Below, piece by piece: positions 9,226 to 19,224 of a stretch of 64,000 nt of DNA. How positions within the stretch are numbered: position 1 is the stretch's first letter; each line of letters begins with the position of its first letter. The notes under the pieces are model-generated. The model saw nothing but the letters and a program-made list of their open reading frames with translations. It was not told where the DNA came from and ran no database searches. Origin of the DNA: UBA6168 sp039819485 (GTDB taxonomy: Bacteria > Bacteroidota > Bacteroidia > Chitinophagales > Saprospiraceae); assembly GCA_039819485.1 (NCBI GenBank), contig JBCBRY010000023.1:1-64000 (forward strand), given 5' to 3'. Both the position numbers and the translations under genes were made by a program.

Positions 9226-12200
9226 ATGATCAAGTTTACTTTTTTGCTCTCTTTTTCTCTGTCCATCACGCTGATGGCCCAACCACTCATTGGGCAGGTA
9301 TTTGATTACAATATCATTTATACCTCCAGTGGTGATGCCAGCAATGTACATGTAGTTGATATTGACACTGATGGTGACGTCGACATTTTAACGTCCAATG
9401 GAGAATTCATTTATTGGTTTGAAAACCTGGACGGAGAGGGCAATTTTTCTCGGTTCACTATCCTAAAGGGCATATCAGGGGAGACCTTTTTAGCTGATTT
9501 TGACCAGGACGGGGATACCGATCTGGCGGCCGGACAACATTGGTACGAGAACGTCGGGAATGTTGAATTTGTAAGGCATGAACCGCGATTGCTGACCAAC
9601 TCAAATCAGGAAATCCACGGGGTGAACGATATAAACGAAGACGGTTACCCGGATCTGCTGGTGGCCGTTGGCTCTAATCTTCGCTGGTTGCGCAACAATC
9701 GTTCAGGTGGGTTCGAAGAGGCCGCTTCACTGCTTAATTTGCCTGGTTCGATTGCTTCGATTAAAAACTTTGATTTTGAAGGAGATGCTGACGAAGACCT
9801 GCTCGTGAATACTTCAAATGGTATTGTTATTTGCCTCGTCGAGGCCGGAACCATTACCATGCTTCAGGCGATCAGTGAGGGGGTATCTGAAATGGTCGCA
9901 TTTGACCTCAACAACGACGGACATGCCGACATTGTCACGGCCAATCGCAGTACGGGCGAAATCAAATGGTGGCTGAATAATGGATCGGATCAATGGCTCA
10001 CCGGAATCCTTTTGACTGACGATTATATTGGTGCTTCTAATCATGCATTGATCCCTAATATTACATTCGGAGACATAGATAACGACGCCGACATGGACAT
10101 TGCTTTTCCGACCAATGATCCGGGCTATACTTGGTTTGAAAATATAAATGGTGCATTTGACGCCAATAATGCTCACCCCTTCAACCAAACCGGATTGATA
10201 AAGGTGTCTGTGTTGGCTGACCTGGACGGCGATGGTTGGCTGGATTTGACGGGGGCCAATGACCTGGTCGCCTGGTCCAAAAATACCAATGGAAGTTTTG
10301 CCAGTCCAGTCACGCTGGGGGAAGACCTTGGTTTTAATTTGGATGTGCCCAGGTTCGGAGGAGCCGATATAGATAATGATGGTAGTGACGACTTGGTTTT
10401 GTTTTCTCCCAATTCCAGGGAAATAAGCTATTTTAAATACCAGGGGACGGAGGATTTTGGCCATTATCACCAGAAAGTTATTTCCAAGTCGAGCGGTGAA
10501 TCACTCCATACACTGGATGTTGATCAGGACGGCGACCTGGACGTACTTACCGTTGATTTTTCGAAAATAGAATGGGCATTGAATGATGGCAGTGGAAATT
10601 TTAATGAATATTTAGAAGTTGGTGAGCTGAATTATGAAATAAGAAGCATGGACCTGGCCGATGTCGACAACGACGGTGACCAGGATATTATCGCCGCTAC
10701 TTATGCCCTGGCACAGGATGATAAGGAAACAATGGACTGGTTTGAGGATACTGGACAGGGTAACTATGTGCGGCATACTGTTGCCGATAGCATTGGGTTT
10801 GCGAGAGCCATTCGCTGGATAGACGTTGACATTGACGGCGACCTGGATATCTTTATGTACAACGGCAGTGAGGGTGGGATCTTCTGGTTTGAAAATGACG
10901 GAATGGCCAATTTTTCTGACCGAAAATTATTGATCGAAAATGTTGAAGTCGATATGGTCTCTTTGGAGATTGCTGACCTTGATCACGACGGAGACGTGGA
11001 TTTCATGTACTCTACGGCCGGTTATTGGGAAGATAGCCATTGCAAAGTGTACTTAAATAATGGCAACTCAGTTTTTACATTGGTTGAATACTTTGAAGGA
11101 CAAGGAGGCCCCTATATGGTAGTGTGGACTGACCTGGCAGATTATGACGGTGACGGCGACCTCGATTTACTGCTGTGCGACACCTATTTTAGGTGGTATT
11201 TAAATGATGGCACAGGGCATTTTGACACTGTGGTTAACCTCTTTGCGGCCACTGGTTTTGCAGGGATTTCCGGAGCGTTTGCGCATGATTTTACCAGTGA
11301 CGGATCGCCGGAACCCTTTGTCCAATATGACGAGTCCCCTTCGCAATTTGAGCAATCTACTGAAATATTCTGGTTTAAAGATGCGATGGGTTTTGAGCCT
11401 GAATTTGGAGTGGATCATTTCGAAGTCAGCTGTAGTGACAATGGTACTCCGGCCTTTCCCGGTGATGACCGGATTATTTTAAGAATCACGATGAGCTATG
11501 TACCGGGTAATGAATTTACAGTCAGTGGCTATGGAGGGTTTCTTTACGGAAATAATGAAGCCACGGGCATTTATGGAGAAGAAATGGTCATTAATTTCCC
11601 GCCAGGGAGTGCCGGTACTGGAGATGAGCAACTCTACTTCGATGAAGTTATTGTCGGGGGAGTGAACCTGTTGTTTACCGTTCCTGATCCCGGAACCTGT
11701 TCTTTAACAGAGCCTTTTTTCAGCGTGCAACTGGATTCCGTCGGCTGTGATGATCATGGTACACCGAGTGTTTCAGACGATGATTTTATCCGTTTTAGCC
11801 TATACGCTGATTCAGAGTTTTTGGGAGATGCCTACGAAGTTACAGCATCAAGCGGAACCGTAGAACCATCAACTGGTGAGTATGGCATATCCTCTGTTTT
11901 TTGGTTGAACGATGGCAGTGCCGGAAACGGCGACGTTGAGATTACGGTAACGGACAACCTGGATAACAGCAACTCCCAAACCTTTTTGATCGTTGATCCG
12001 GGAACCTGTTCGCCATTGATACCTTCATTTAACGCAGAATTGGTAGATACAGTAGCCTGCAATGACAATGGCACCCCCGAGGTGATAAATGACGACTATC
12101 TCGTTTTTGATTTGTTTGCTGAGTCAGAATATTTGGGGGATGTTTATCAGGTTTCCGTTTCTCAGGGAACGATCATTCCCTCCACAGGTCAGTACGGAAC

Positions 12201-12624
12201 CACCAGCACTTTTCAACTGAATGCTGGCAGCGCAGGGGCAGGTAATGTGGAACTGCATGTCATGGATAGTTTGGACAATGACTACTTCACAACCTTTCAA
12301 ATACTCGACCCCGGTAACTGCTCCGCAACCTCAACCAGCAACCTGTCTGGCCAATTGGTCGAGTTGTTAGTTGGACCCAACCCCTTTGCTTCGGAAGTGA
12401 TTTTTACCGTGAAAAATGCGCCTGATTTTGAACCCCTTGAAATTCTTGTCTGCCAGATCGACGGAAGGAACATTGCCAAACTGCCAATCGGTCAAAACAA
12501 AACTGCCCAGCTGACTTTCACAGCCGACCAGCCACCAGGCTTTTATATCTATTTCCTGCGCGAGTCCAACACAGGGATGCTTCTGGATAGCGGTAAATTA
12601 GTAAGAAGCAGGGGGGCTAAATGA
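9226..12624 (+). CDS. FG-GAP/VCBS repeat secreted protein with T9SS type A sorting domain
   Basis: The 1132-residue product has a signal peptide (FTFLLSFSLSITLMAQ). Residues of roughly 25-700 are a series of FG-GAP/VCBS blades marked by calcium-binding-like DxDxDGDxD loops (DIDTDGDVDI, DFDQDGDTDLA, DVDQDGDLDV, DYDGDGDLDL) and separated by WFEN/WYLN motifs. These make integrin-alpha-like propellers. Next come three tandem units of about 100 residues, each beginning C-x-DxGTP (CSDNGTPAF, CDDHGTPSV, CNDNGTPEV) and ending DPGTCS or DPGNCS. The C-terminus (LVGPNPFASEVIF ... GFYIYFLRE) is a type A T9SS sorting domain. Likely a cell-surface or secreted protein. No catalytic motif is seen. Confidence 0.85.
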   Translation: MIKFTFLLSFSLSITLMAQPLIGQVFDYNIIYTSSGDASNVHVVDIDTDGDVDILTSNGEFIYWFENLDGEGNFSRFTILKGISGETFLADFDQDGDTDLAAGQHWYENVGNVEFVRHEPRLLTNSNQEIHGVNDINEDGYPDLLVAVGSNLRWLRNNRSGGFEEAASLLNLPGSIASIKNFDFEGDADEDLLVNTSNGIVICLVEAGTITMLQAISEGVSEMVAFDLNNDGHADIVTANRSTGEIKWWLNNGSDQWLTGILLTDDYIGASNHALIPNITFGDIDNDADMDIAFPTNDPGYTWFENINGAFDANNAHPFNQTGLIKVSVLADLDGDGWLDLTGANDLVAWSKNTNGSFASPVTLGEDLGFNLDVPRFGGADIDNDGSDDLVLFSPNSREISYFKYQGTEDFGHYHQKVISKSSGESLHTLDVDQDGDLDVLTVDFSKIEWALNDGSGNFNEYLEVGELNYEIRSMDLADVDNDGDQDIIAATYALAQDDKETMDWFEDTGQGNYVRHTVADSIGFARAIRWIDVDIDGDLDIFMYNGSEGGIFWFENDGMANFSDRKLLIENVEVDMVSLEIADLDHDGDVDFMYSTAGYWEDSHCKVYLNNGNSVFTLVEYFEGQGGPYMVVWTDLADYDGDGDLDLLLCDTYFRWYLNDGTGHFDTVVNLFAATGFAGISGAFAHDFTSDGSPEPFVQYDESPSQFEQSTEIFWFKDAMGFEPEFGVDHFEVSCSDNGTPAFPGDDRIILRITMSYVPGNEFTVSGYGGFLYGNNEATGIYGEEMVINFPPGSAGTGDEQLYFDEVIVGGVNLLFTVPDPGTCSLTEPFFSVQLDSVGCDDHGTPSVSDDDFIRFSLYADSEFLGDAYEVTASSGTVEPSTGEYGISSVFWLNDGSAGNGDVEITVTDNLDNSNSQTFLIVDPGTCSPLIPSFNAELVDTVACNDNGTPEVINDDYLVFDLFAESEYLGDVYQVSVSQGTIIPSTGQYGTTSTFQLNAGSAGAGNVELHVMDSLDNDYFTTFQILDPGNCSATSTSNLSGQLVELLVGPNPFASEVIFTVKNAPDFEPLEILVCQIDGRNIAKLPIGQNKTAQLTFTADQPPGFYIYFLRESNTGMLLDSGKLVRSRGAK

Positions 12625-13092
12625 ATCTGGTAAATACCAATGGCCGATCGACTGTTGGCTGTCAATTATTCATCGGAATATTTCCGTGGAGCTTATGCGG
12701 TTCCAAAACTCCTTCTGCGGGGTATTTATTTGCGTTGTATGGAGCGAGTGGTGAAGGAGCTATTGCTCTACGGTGCAAAAGAATCATATTTTGTAGATTC
12801 CTTATTTTCGCATTTTAATTTTCCTAATAAGGAAAAAGACCAAAAATTACTCTGTATGGGTCAAGTGTGATTTTGGTGATTTCCTGAGTTTCCCTCCCAG
12901 TCCTATTTGAATATTTTTTATTGAAACCCTATTTTTGTTAATTCAACCCTTGCCAAACAGGATATATCTTTTCGATTTTTTCAAAGCCTTACCAAATACA
13001 TTGAAAATTTAGCAGCCCGCCCTTTTTGAGGTCTTGCACCTTCTGAAGCCAATTTTTTACACGTAATAATTTAGAAAAATACTTGATTGCAC
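12625..13092 (+). other. Intergenic region upstream of gltB
   Basis: This 468-bp stretch has two overlapping open frames (65 and 76 codons) that are mutually inconsistent and lack family resemblance or a start signal; I do not call them genes. The 200 bp before gltB are AT-rich and presumably hold its promoter, but I cannot place a clear -33/-7 pair. Confidence 0.4.
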
Positions 13093-16000
13093 ATGCTTGA
13101 AAATGCCGAACAGCAACAGCAGTTGGGGGGATTTTCTCCCTACGAGAATCAAACCGATCAAAAAGGATTGTACGTGCCGCAGGCCGAGCGCGACAGCTGT
13201 GGAACTGGACTTATTGCTCATTTGAAAAACACGCCTTCCCACCAATTGGTGAAGGATGCCCTGCAAATGTTGGTGAACATGGAACACCGGGGCGCTTGCG
13301 GTAGCGAGCCAAATACCGGCGACGGGGCGGGCACCCTGATCCAATTGCCGCACCGCCTTTTCAAGGCAGAAGCCGAAAAGATAGGATTTGAACTTCCCGA
13401 ACCAGCAGCGTATGGGGTTGGTATGCTTTTTTTGCCAAAAGAAAAAGTATTGCAGCAAAAATGCCTGGCCCTCATGCGGGAGGTAATCGAAAAAAGGGAA
13501 TTTGACTTGCTGGGCATCCGGCCGGTACGGGTCAATAATTCCGAATTAGGTGCGACCGCCCTCTCTGCCGAACCGGACATGGTGCAGGTCTTTGTAAAAC
13601 ACAAGCAGGGCTTGAAGGACATGGAGCTGGAACGAAAGCTCTATATTTTAAGAAAAAATGTTTCTCGCCTGGTGCATTTGCAAATGCCGCCCGAACAGCG
13701 GGACTTGTTCTATTTTGCTTCTTTTTCCAATAAAACCATCGTTTACAAAGGGCAGCTAACTACTTGGCAGTTACCGTCCTATTTCCTCGATTTGCAAGAC
13801 GAACGGCTCGAATCTGCCGTCGCCTTGATCCACTCTCGTTTTTCCACCAATACCACTCCCAAATGGAAATTGGCGCAGCCATTCCGCTACATCGCCCACA
13901 ACGGTGAAATCAATACCATTACCGGCAACGTAAACTGGTGGAAGTCGAGGGAAAGAGACCTGGTGTCTGATCATTTCAATGAGGAAGAAATCAATGCGCT
14001 GAAACCCGTTACAGGGTATCGGCTGTCCGACAGCGGCTACTTTGATAATGCCCTTGAATTCTTGGTCATGGGCGGCCGCTCTGTCCCGCACACGATGATG
14101 ATGATGATCCCTGAAGCATGGGAAATGGACGAGCGAATGGAAGATTATAAAAGAGCTTTTTATGAATACCACGAAAACCTCGTGGAACCTTGGGATGGGC
14201 CGGCAGCCATCTGTTTTACCAACGGAAAACTGGTCGGTGCCACACTCGACCGGAATGGTCTCCGGCCTGCCCGCTATTGCCTGACAAATGATGACCGTTT
14301 GATCCTCGCATCGGAAGCAGGGGCATTGCCCGTGGATCAATCAACCGTCATTAAAAAGGGCCGCCTGCAACCGGGCAAAATGCTCATTGCCGACCTCGAG
14401 GAAAAACGTTTGTACGCCGATGAAGAAGTGAAAAAGATCATTTGCAAAAAACACCCCTACCGTCACTGGCTCAATACTCACCGCCTTACCATGAAGGATT
14501 TGGTGGCAAGAGAGGTTATTGCTAAAAGTGGCTTGAATCTTTTACAAAAACAACAGCTGTTTGGTTATTCGCGTGAAGATATCAAAGTGCTCCTGAAGCC
14601 AATGGCGAGCCTCGGTAAAGACCCCATCGGCAGTATGGGTACGGATACCCCGCTGGCCGTTCTTTCCCACCGGCCACAACATTTGGCCAATTATTTCAAA
14701 CAGTTATTCGCACAAGTCACCAATCCGCCGATTGATCCCATCCGGGAGCGTTCGGTCATGTCGCTTTCAATGCGGCTGGCCGGCTGCGGCAACATGTTGA
14801 CGATGGGACTGGAACATGCCCGGTTTATCAGCGTGGAACAGCCCGTCCTCAACCATGAGGACATGGCCAAGATCAAAAGTATCTATCATCCGCACTATAA
14901 GGTGGAGGATCTGGACATCACCTTTCCGGCGGATTATGCGCCGGGTGACCTGGAAAAGCGATTGGTAAAAATCTGTGATCAAGCAGAGGCTTTGGTTCGG
15001 ACGGGGCATAACATCCTCATTTTAACCGATAAAAGAGCAGGCCATGAACGTGCGCCGATCCCTTCATTATTGGCGGTCGGTGCGATCCATCACCACCTGA
15101 TCCGCACGAATCTTCGCATCTCAACTTCGTTAGTGGTGGAGGCAGGGGATGTCTTTGAAACGCACCATTTTGCTACGCTGATCGGCTTCGGTGCAACGGC
15201 AGTTCACCCTTACGTAGCGCTGGAATCGGTCGACGAAATGGTCGCCGAACAGAAAGCGCAAATGAACGGAACCTACGAAAGTGCCAGCAACAAATATGCG
15301 ATTAAGAACTACATCAAAGCAGTGGGTGGTGGCTTGCTCAAGATCATGTCCAAAAACGGCATTTCCACGCTGCAATCCTACCAGGGGGCACAGATTTTTG
15401 AAATACTCGGCGTTAGCCAAAAAGTGGTGGACCGTTGTTTCACGGGGGCGATCAGCCGCATTGAGGGGATTGGTTTTGATGAAATAGCGAAGGAAGTTTT
15501 AGATAAACATTACCGGGTCAACTGGCATGATGAAACAGAAAACGGGGGCGTGCAACCCGCCGATCTGGACGTAGGTGGTCTCTTCCAATGGAAAAGAAAA
15601 GGAGAGTATCATTTGTTCAATCCACAGAGCATCCATTTGCTACAGTATTCCACTCGCAAGAACGATTATAAGGCATTTAAAAAATACACCAAGATCATCA
15701 ATGAGCAGGGCGAGAAAGCCTGCACATTGCGCGGGTTGCTGGATTTCAAAAAACGTAAACCGGTCCCGCTCGAAGAAGTCGAGCCAGTCGAAAATATCTT
15801 AAAAAGGTTCGCCACGGGAGCGATGTCATTCGGTTCCATTTCACATGAGGCGCACAGCACTCTGGCCATTGCCATGAACCGCATTGGTGCTAAAAGCAAC
15901 AGCGGCGAAGGAGGAGAAGACCCGGCGCGTTTTGAGAAAAAACCGAACGGCGACTGGGAACGCTCGGCCATCAAACAGGTCGCATCGGGGCGTTTTGGTG

Positions 16001-17733
16001 TCACGAGTTATTACCTCACGAATGCTGATGAGTTACAGATCAAAATGGCACAGGGCGCCAAACCTGGAGAAGGCGGTCAACTGCCCGGCCACAAAGTAAA
16101 TGACTGGATTGCCCGGGTGCGGCACAGTACACCCGGCGTCGGACTGATTTCCCCGCCGCCGCACCATGATATTTATTCGATCGAGGATTTGGCGCAGCTG
16201 ATTTATGATTTAAAAAATGCCAACCGCCACGCACGCATCAATGTAAAACTGGTCTCGAAGGCTGGGGTTGGGGTCATCGCCTCCGGTGTCGCCAAGGCAC
16301 ATGCGGACGTCATTCTCATCGCTGGCCATGATGGCGGTACTGGTGCCTCCCCGCTTACTTCCGTGCGGCACGCCGGACTGCCGTGGGAGCTGGGCATCGC
16401 TGAATCACATCAAACTTTGGTAAAAAATAAATTACGTGACCGGGTCACCTTGCAAGTCGACGGTCAGATAAGGACAGGGAAAGATTTGGCCGTCGCCGCC
16501 TTGCTTGGGGCGGAAGAGTGGGGTGTTGCCACGGCAGCACTGGTGGTGGAAGGCTGTATCCTGATGCGCAAATGCCATCTGAACACCTGCCCCGTCGGCA
16601 TTGCCACGCAGGATGAAGAACTGCGCAAACGCTTCAATTCCGACCCGCAGCACATCGTGAATTTTTTCACTTTCCTCGCCGAGGATCTTCGTGAAATAAT
16701 GGCTTCTCTTGGTTTCCGTACCGTCAATGAAATGGTCGGTAAAGCGGACTGCCTGAAAATCAAGCCGTTGGTGGGGCATCCCAAATACCAGAACCTCGAC
16801 CTTTCCCCACTGCTTTACCAGGAACCAGCGGACAATTCGGTCGGACAATATAAAATGGTGGAGCAAGACCACGGCCTGGAAAATATCCTTGACTGGCGGT
16901 TGCTCAATCTTGCAAAAGGGGCCATTCGTCACCGCAACCGCATGGAAAGTGCGCTGGCAATCAAAAACGTCGACCGCTCGGTGGGTACATTATTGTCCAA
17001 TGAAATGACCAAAAAGTACGGCGCAGAAGGTATGTCCGACGGGGCCATTTATTTCCGGTTCAGGGGGTCGGCCGGGCAAAGCTTCGGTGCTTTTGGGGCA
17101 AAAGGCATCCATTTCGTTTTGGAAGGCGAATCGAACGACTATTTCGGGAAAGGGCTTTCAGGCGGCCGCTTGATCGTTGTGCCCGACCGGACGGTCGATC
17201 CGCTGCATTTTGAGCCGTCCAAAAATATCATCATTGGAAATGTGGCGCTCTTCGGAGCCACTTCCGGCGAAGTATTTATCAGGGGCATGGCGGGAGAACG
17301 ATTTGCAGTCCGCAACTCCGGCGCCAAAGCCGTCGTGGAAGGTGTCGGTGATCATGGCTGCGAATACATGACCGGCGGCTGCGTGGTCGTTTTGGGTGAA
17401 ACGGGTAAAAATTTTGCCGCAGGCATGAGTGGTGGCATGGCTTTTATCTACGATCCGGAAAACAACTTCGAACGCAACTGCAATCAACAAATGATCGACC
17501 TCGACGACATGGAAGAAGAGGATTACCGGTTGGTCCGAAAGATGGTTCGTGACCACTTTCGCTACACTGGCAGCGACCTTGCTCTCAGCATCCTCAACGA
17601 CTGGAAAAACCAACAGCAGTATTTTATAAAAGTGATGCCGAAGGACTATAAGCGAGTACTCGCAGAAAAAAGCCAATTGGAAATTGAACAACTGGAAAAT
17701 GAAAATATTAAATCGACCCCAATAACCCAATAA
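13093..17733 (+). CDS. gltB: Glutamate synthase large subunit
   Basis: This enzyme makes two glutamates from glutamine and 2-oxoglutarate; with GltD it is the assimilatory GS-GOGAT step in the cytoplasm. The product has 1546 residues, normal for the family. The ATG at 13093 is preferred to an upstream TTG. Cys36 in RDSCGTGL is the N-terminal amidotransferase nucleophile exposed by propeptide removal. The central and FMN-binding synthase domains follow (SGEGGEDPARF, GQLPGHKV, GHDGGTGASPL). A C-X5-C-X4-C cluster (C1155, C1161, C1166) binds the 3Fe-4S centre. The GXGXG beta-helix domain is at the C-terminus (GGRLIVVPDR, GGCVVVLGETGKNFAAGMSGG). gltD follows 39 bp later. The last codons and the stop codon lie inside an 8-bp tandem array, so array length changes would alter the C-terminus. 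Confidence 0.97.
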   Translation: MLENAEQQQQLGGFSPYENQTDQKGLYVPQAERDSCGTGLIAHLKNTPSHQLVKDALQMLVNMEHRGACGSEPNTGDGAGTLIQLPHRLFKAEAEKIGFELPEPAAYGVGMLFLPKEKVLQQKCLALMREVIEKREFDLLGIRPVRVNNSELGATALSAEPDMVQVFVKHKQGLKDMELERKLYILRKNVSRLVHLQMPPEQRDLFYFASFSNKTIVYKGQLTTWQLPSYFLDLQDERLESAVALIHSRFSTNTTPKWKLAQPFRYIAHNGEINTITGNVNWWKSRERDLVSDHFNEEEINALKPVTGYRLSDSGYFDNALEFLVMGGRSVPHTMMMMIPEAWEMDERMEDYKRAFYEYHENLVEPWDGPAAICFTNGKLVGATLDRNGLRPARYCLTNDDRLILASEAGALPVDQSTVIKKGRLQPGKMLIADLEEKRLYADEEVKKIICKKHPYRHWLNTHRLTMKDLVAREVIAKSGLNLLQKQQLFGYSREDIKVLLKPMASLGKDPIGSMGTDTPLAVLSHRPQHLANYFKQLFAQVTNPPIDPIRERSVMSLSMRLAGCGNMLTMGLEHARFISVEQPVLNHEDMAKIKSIYHPHYKVEDLDITFPADYAPGDLEKRLVKICDQAEALVRTGHNILILTDKRAGHERAPIPSLLAVGAIHHHLIRTNLRISTSLVVEAGDVFETHHFATLIGFGATAVHPYVALESVDEMVAEQKAQMNGTYESASNKYAIKNYIKAVGGGLLKIMSKNGISTLQSYQGAQIFEILGVSQKVVDRCFTGAISRIEGIGFDEIAKEVLDKHYRVNWHDETENGGVQPADLDVGGLFQWKRKGEYHLFNPQSIHLLQYSTRKNDYKAFKKYTKIINEQGEKACTLRGLLDFKKRKPVPLEEVEPVENILKRFATGAMSFGSISHEAHSTLAIAMNRIGAKSNSGEGGEDPARFEKKPNGDWERSAIKQVASGRFGVTSYYLTNADELQIKMAQGAKPGEGGQLPGHKVNDWIARVRHSTPGVGLISPPPHHDIYSIEDLAQLIYDLKNANRHARINVKLVSKAGVGVIASGVAKAHADVILIAGHDGGTGASPLTSVRHAGLPWELGIAESHQTLVKNKLRDRVTLQVDGQIRTGKDLAVAALLGAEEWGVATAALVVEGCILMRKCHLNTCPVGIATQDEELRKRFNSDPQHIVNFFTFLAEDLREIMASLGFRTVNEMVGKADCLKIKPLVGHPKYQNLDLSPLLYQEPADNSVGQYKMVEQDHGLENILDWRLLNLAKGAIRHRNRMESALAIKNVDRSVGTLLSNEMTKKYGAEGMSDGAIYFRFRGSAGQSFGAFGAKGIHFVLEGESNDYFGKGLSGGRLIVVPDRTVDPLHFEPSKNIIIGNVALFGATSGEVFIRGMAGERFAVRNSGAKAVVEGVGDHGCEYMTGGCVVVLGETGKNFAAGMSGGMAFIYDPENNFERNCNQQMIDLDDMEEEDYRLVRKMVRDHFRYTGSDLALSILNDWKNQQQYFIKVMPKDYKRVLAEKSQLEIEQLENENIKSTPITQ

Positions 17734-17766
17734 CCCAATAACCCAATAACCCAATATCTCAATATC
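17719..17766 (+). repeat. 8-bp tandem array across the gltB stop codon
   Basis: Four copies of CCAATAAC (17719-17750) are followed by CCAATATC and TCAATATC. The gltB stop TAA (17731-17733) is within the second copy, so the array encodes the last residues of GltB and fills the gap to gltD. The unit belongs to the same family as the array behind amt at 35649-35733. Confidence 0.9.
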
Positions 17767-17772
17767 ACAAAA

Positions 17773-19194
17773 ATGGGCAACCCAAAAGGTTTTTTACATC
17801 ATACCAGAGAGCTTCCGACTTCCCGTCCGGTGGCACAACGAGTCAAGGATTACAAAGAAATCTACGTTGAATTTCCAGTGGAAAAAACAGTGGAGCAGGC
17901 CTCGCGGTGCATGGATTGTGGTGTGCCATTTTGCCACAGTGGCTGTCCGCTGGGCAATATTATTCCCGAGTTCAATGATGCGGTGTACCGAGGTGATTGG
18001 AAGGAGGCCATCGAGATTCTGTCAGAAACCAATAACTTCCCTGAATTTACCGGCCGTATTTGTCCCGCCCCGTGCGAGTCTGCCTGCGTGCTGGGTATCA
18101 ATCAGCCGCCGGTAGCTATCGAACATATTGAAAAAACCATTGCGGAAACGGCTTTTGAAAATGGTTACATCCAGCCCAAACTGCCCACCCGGCGCACAGG
18201 CAAAAAAGTAGCGGTCATCGGTTCGGGGCCTGCCGGTTTGGCAGCGGCAGCGCAGTTGAATTATGCCGGCCACACAGTGACTGTTTTCGAAAGAAATGAC
18301 CGCATCGGTGGTTTGCTGCGTTATGGTATCCCTGATTTTAAACTGGAGAAATGGGTAGTCGACCGACGCGTCGAAATCATGAAAGAGGAGGGCGTGCTGT
18401 TTGAAACCAATGCCAATGTTGGCGTTAATGTAGATGCCAAACAGCTGGCTGACGAACACGATGCAGTAGTTCTTTGTGGGGGTTCCACCATTCCCCGCGA
18501 TTTGCCCTTGCCAGGGCGGGAACTCCAGGGGGTTCACTTTGCGATGGAGTTTTTAGAAAAAAACAACCGTCAGGTAGCGGGCGACCCAAACAATTATATT
18601 TCAGCAAAAAACAAGCACGTCGTCGTGATTGGCGGCGGGGATACCGGCTCCGATTGTGTCGGTACTTCCAACCGCCACGGTGCCATGTCCATCACTCAAA
18701 TCGAGTTACTGACGAAACCACCCGTTCATCGCCACGAAAATACTCCCTGGCCCCTGTGGCCAATGAAGCTACGTACCTCTTCCAGTCACGAAGAAGGCTG
18801 CGAACGCCAATGGGCGCAGCTGACGAAGGCTTTTATCGGCGATGAAAATGGCCAATTGAAGGCTCTTCGAATTGTAGACATTCAATGGGGCAAGCAGGAA
18901 AATGGCCAAAATGGTTTTAAAGAAATCCCCGGCACCGAACGCGACATCCCCTGCGACCTCGCGCTGCTGGCCGTCGGGTTCGTCCACCCGCAATTCGAGG
19001 GGATGCTCCAGCAGCTTGGGATCGAAGTGGACGGCCGTGGCAACGTGGTCGATGATAACTACAGAACCAGTTTCGATAAAATATTTACCGCCGGTGATAT
19101 GCGCCGGGGACAGTCGCTGGTAGTGTGGGCGATTGCCGAAGGGCGCGAAGCGGCTGAGGAGGTGGATCGGTACCTGCGGGCTACTGTTGATTGA
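17773..19194 (+). CDS. gltD: Glutamate synthase small subunit
   Basis: This 473-residue flavoprotein passes electrons from NAD(P)H to the large subunit. The N-terminus has the iron-sulfur cysteines (C46, C49, C54, C58 in CMDCGVPFCHSGC, then CPAPCESAC). An FAD-binding GSGPAGLAAAAQL motif and a second Rossmann fold with GGGDTGSDCVG for the pyridine nucleotide follow. GDMRRGQSLVVWAIAEGR near the end is the usual FAD-contacting segment. It is co-directional with gltB, separated only by the tandem array, and almost certainly co-transcribed. Length and motifs are normal for bacterial GltD. Confidence 0.97.
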   Translation: MGNPKGFLHHTRELPTSRPVAQRVKDYKEIYVEFPVEKTVEQASRCMDCGVPFCHSGCPLGNIIPEFNDAVYRGDWKEAIEILSETNNFPEFTGRICPAPCESACVLGINQPPVAIEHIEKTIAETAFENGYIQPKLPTRRTGKKVAVIGSGPAGLAAAAQLNYAGHTVTVFERNDRIGGLLRYGIPDFKLEKWVVDRRVEIMKEEGVLFETNANVGVNVDAKQLADEHDAVVLCGGSTIPRDLPLPGRELQGVHFAMEFLEKNNRQVAGDPNNYISAKNKHVVVIGGGDTGSDCVGTSNRHGAMSITQIELLTKPPVHRHENTPWPLWPMKLRTSSSHEEGCERQWAQLTKAFIGDENGQLKALRIVDIQWGKQENGQNGFKEIPGTERDIPCDLALLAVGFVHPQFEGMLQQLGIEVDGRGNVVDDNYRTSFDKIFTAGDMRRGQSLVVWAIAEGREAAEEVDRYLRATVD

Positions 19195-19224
19195 TGGAAA
19201 AATAGACTTTGGTCAGGAAAAATG

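Noticed and set aside
12621..12870. 65- and 76-codon plus-strand frames before gltB
   Set aside because: They overlap in different frames, share no family resemblance and have no start signal.
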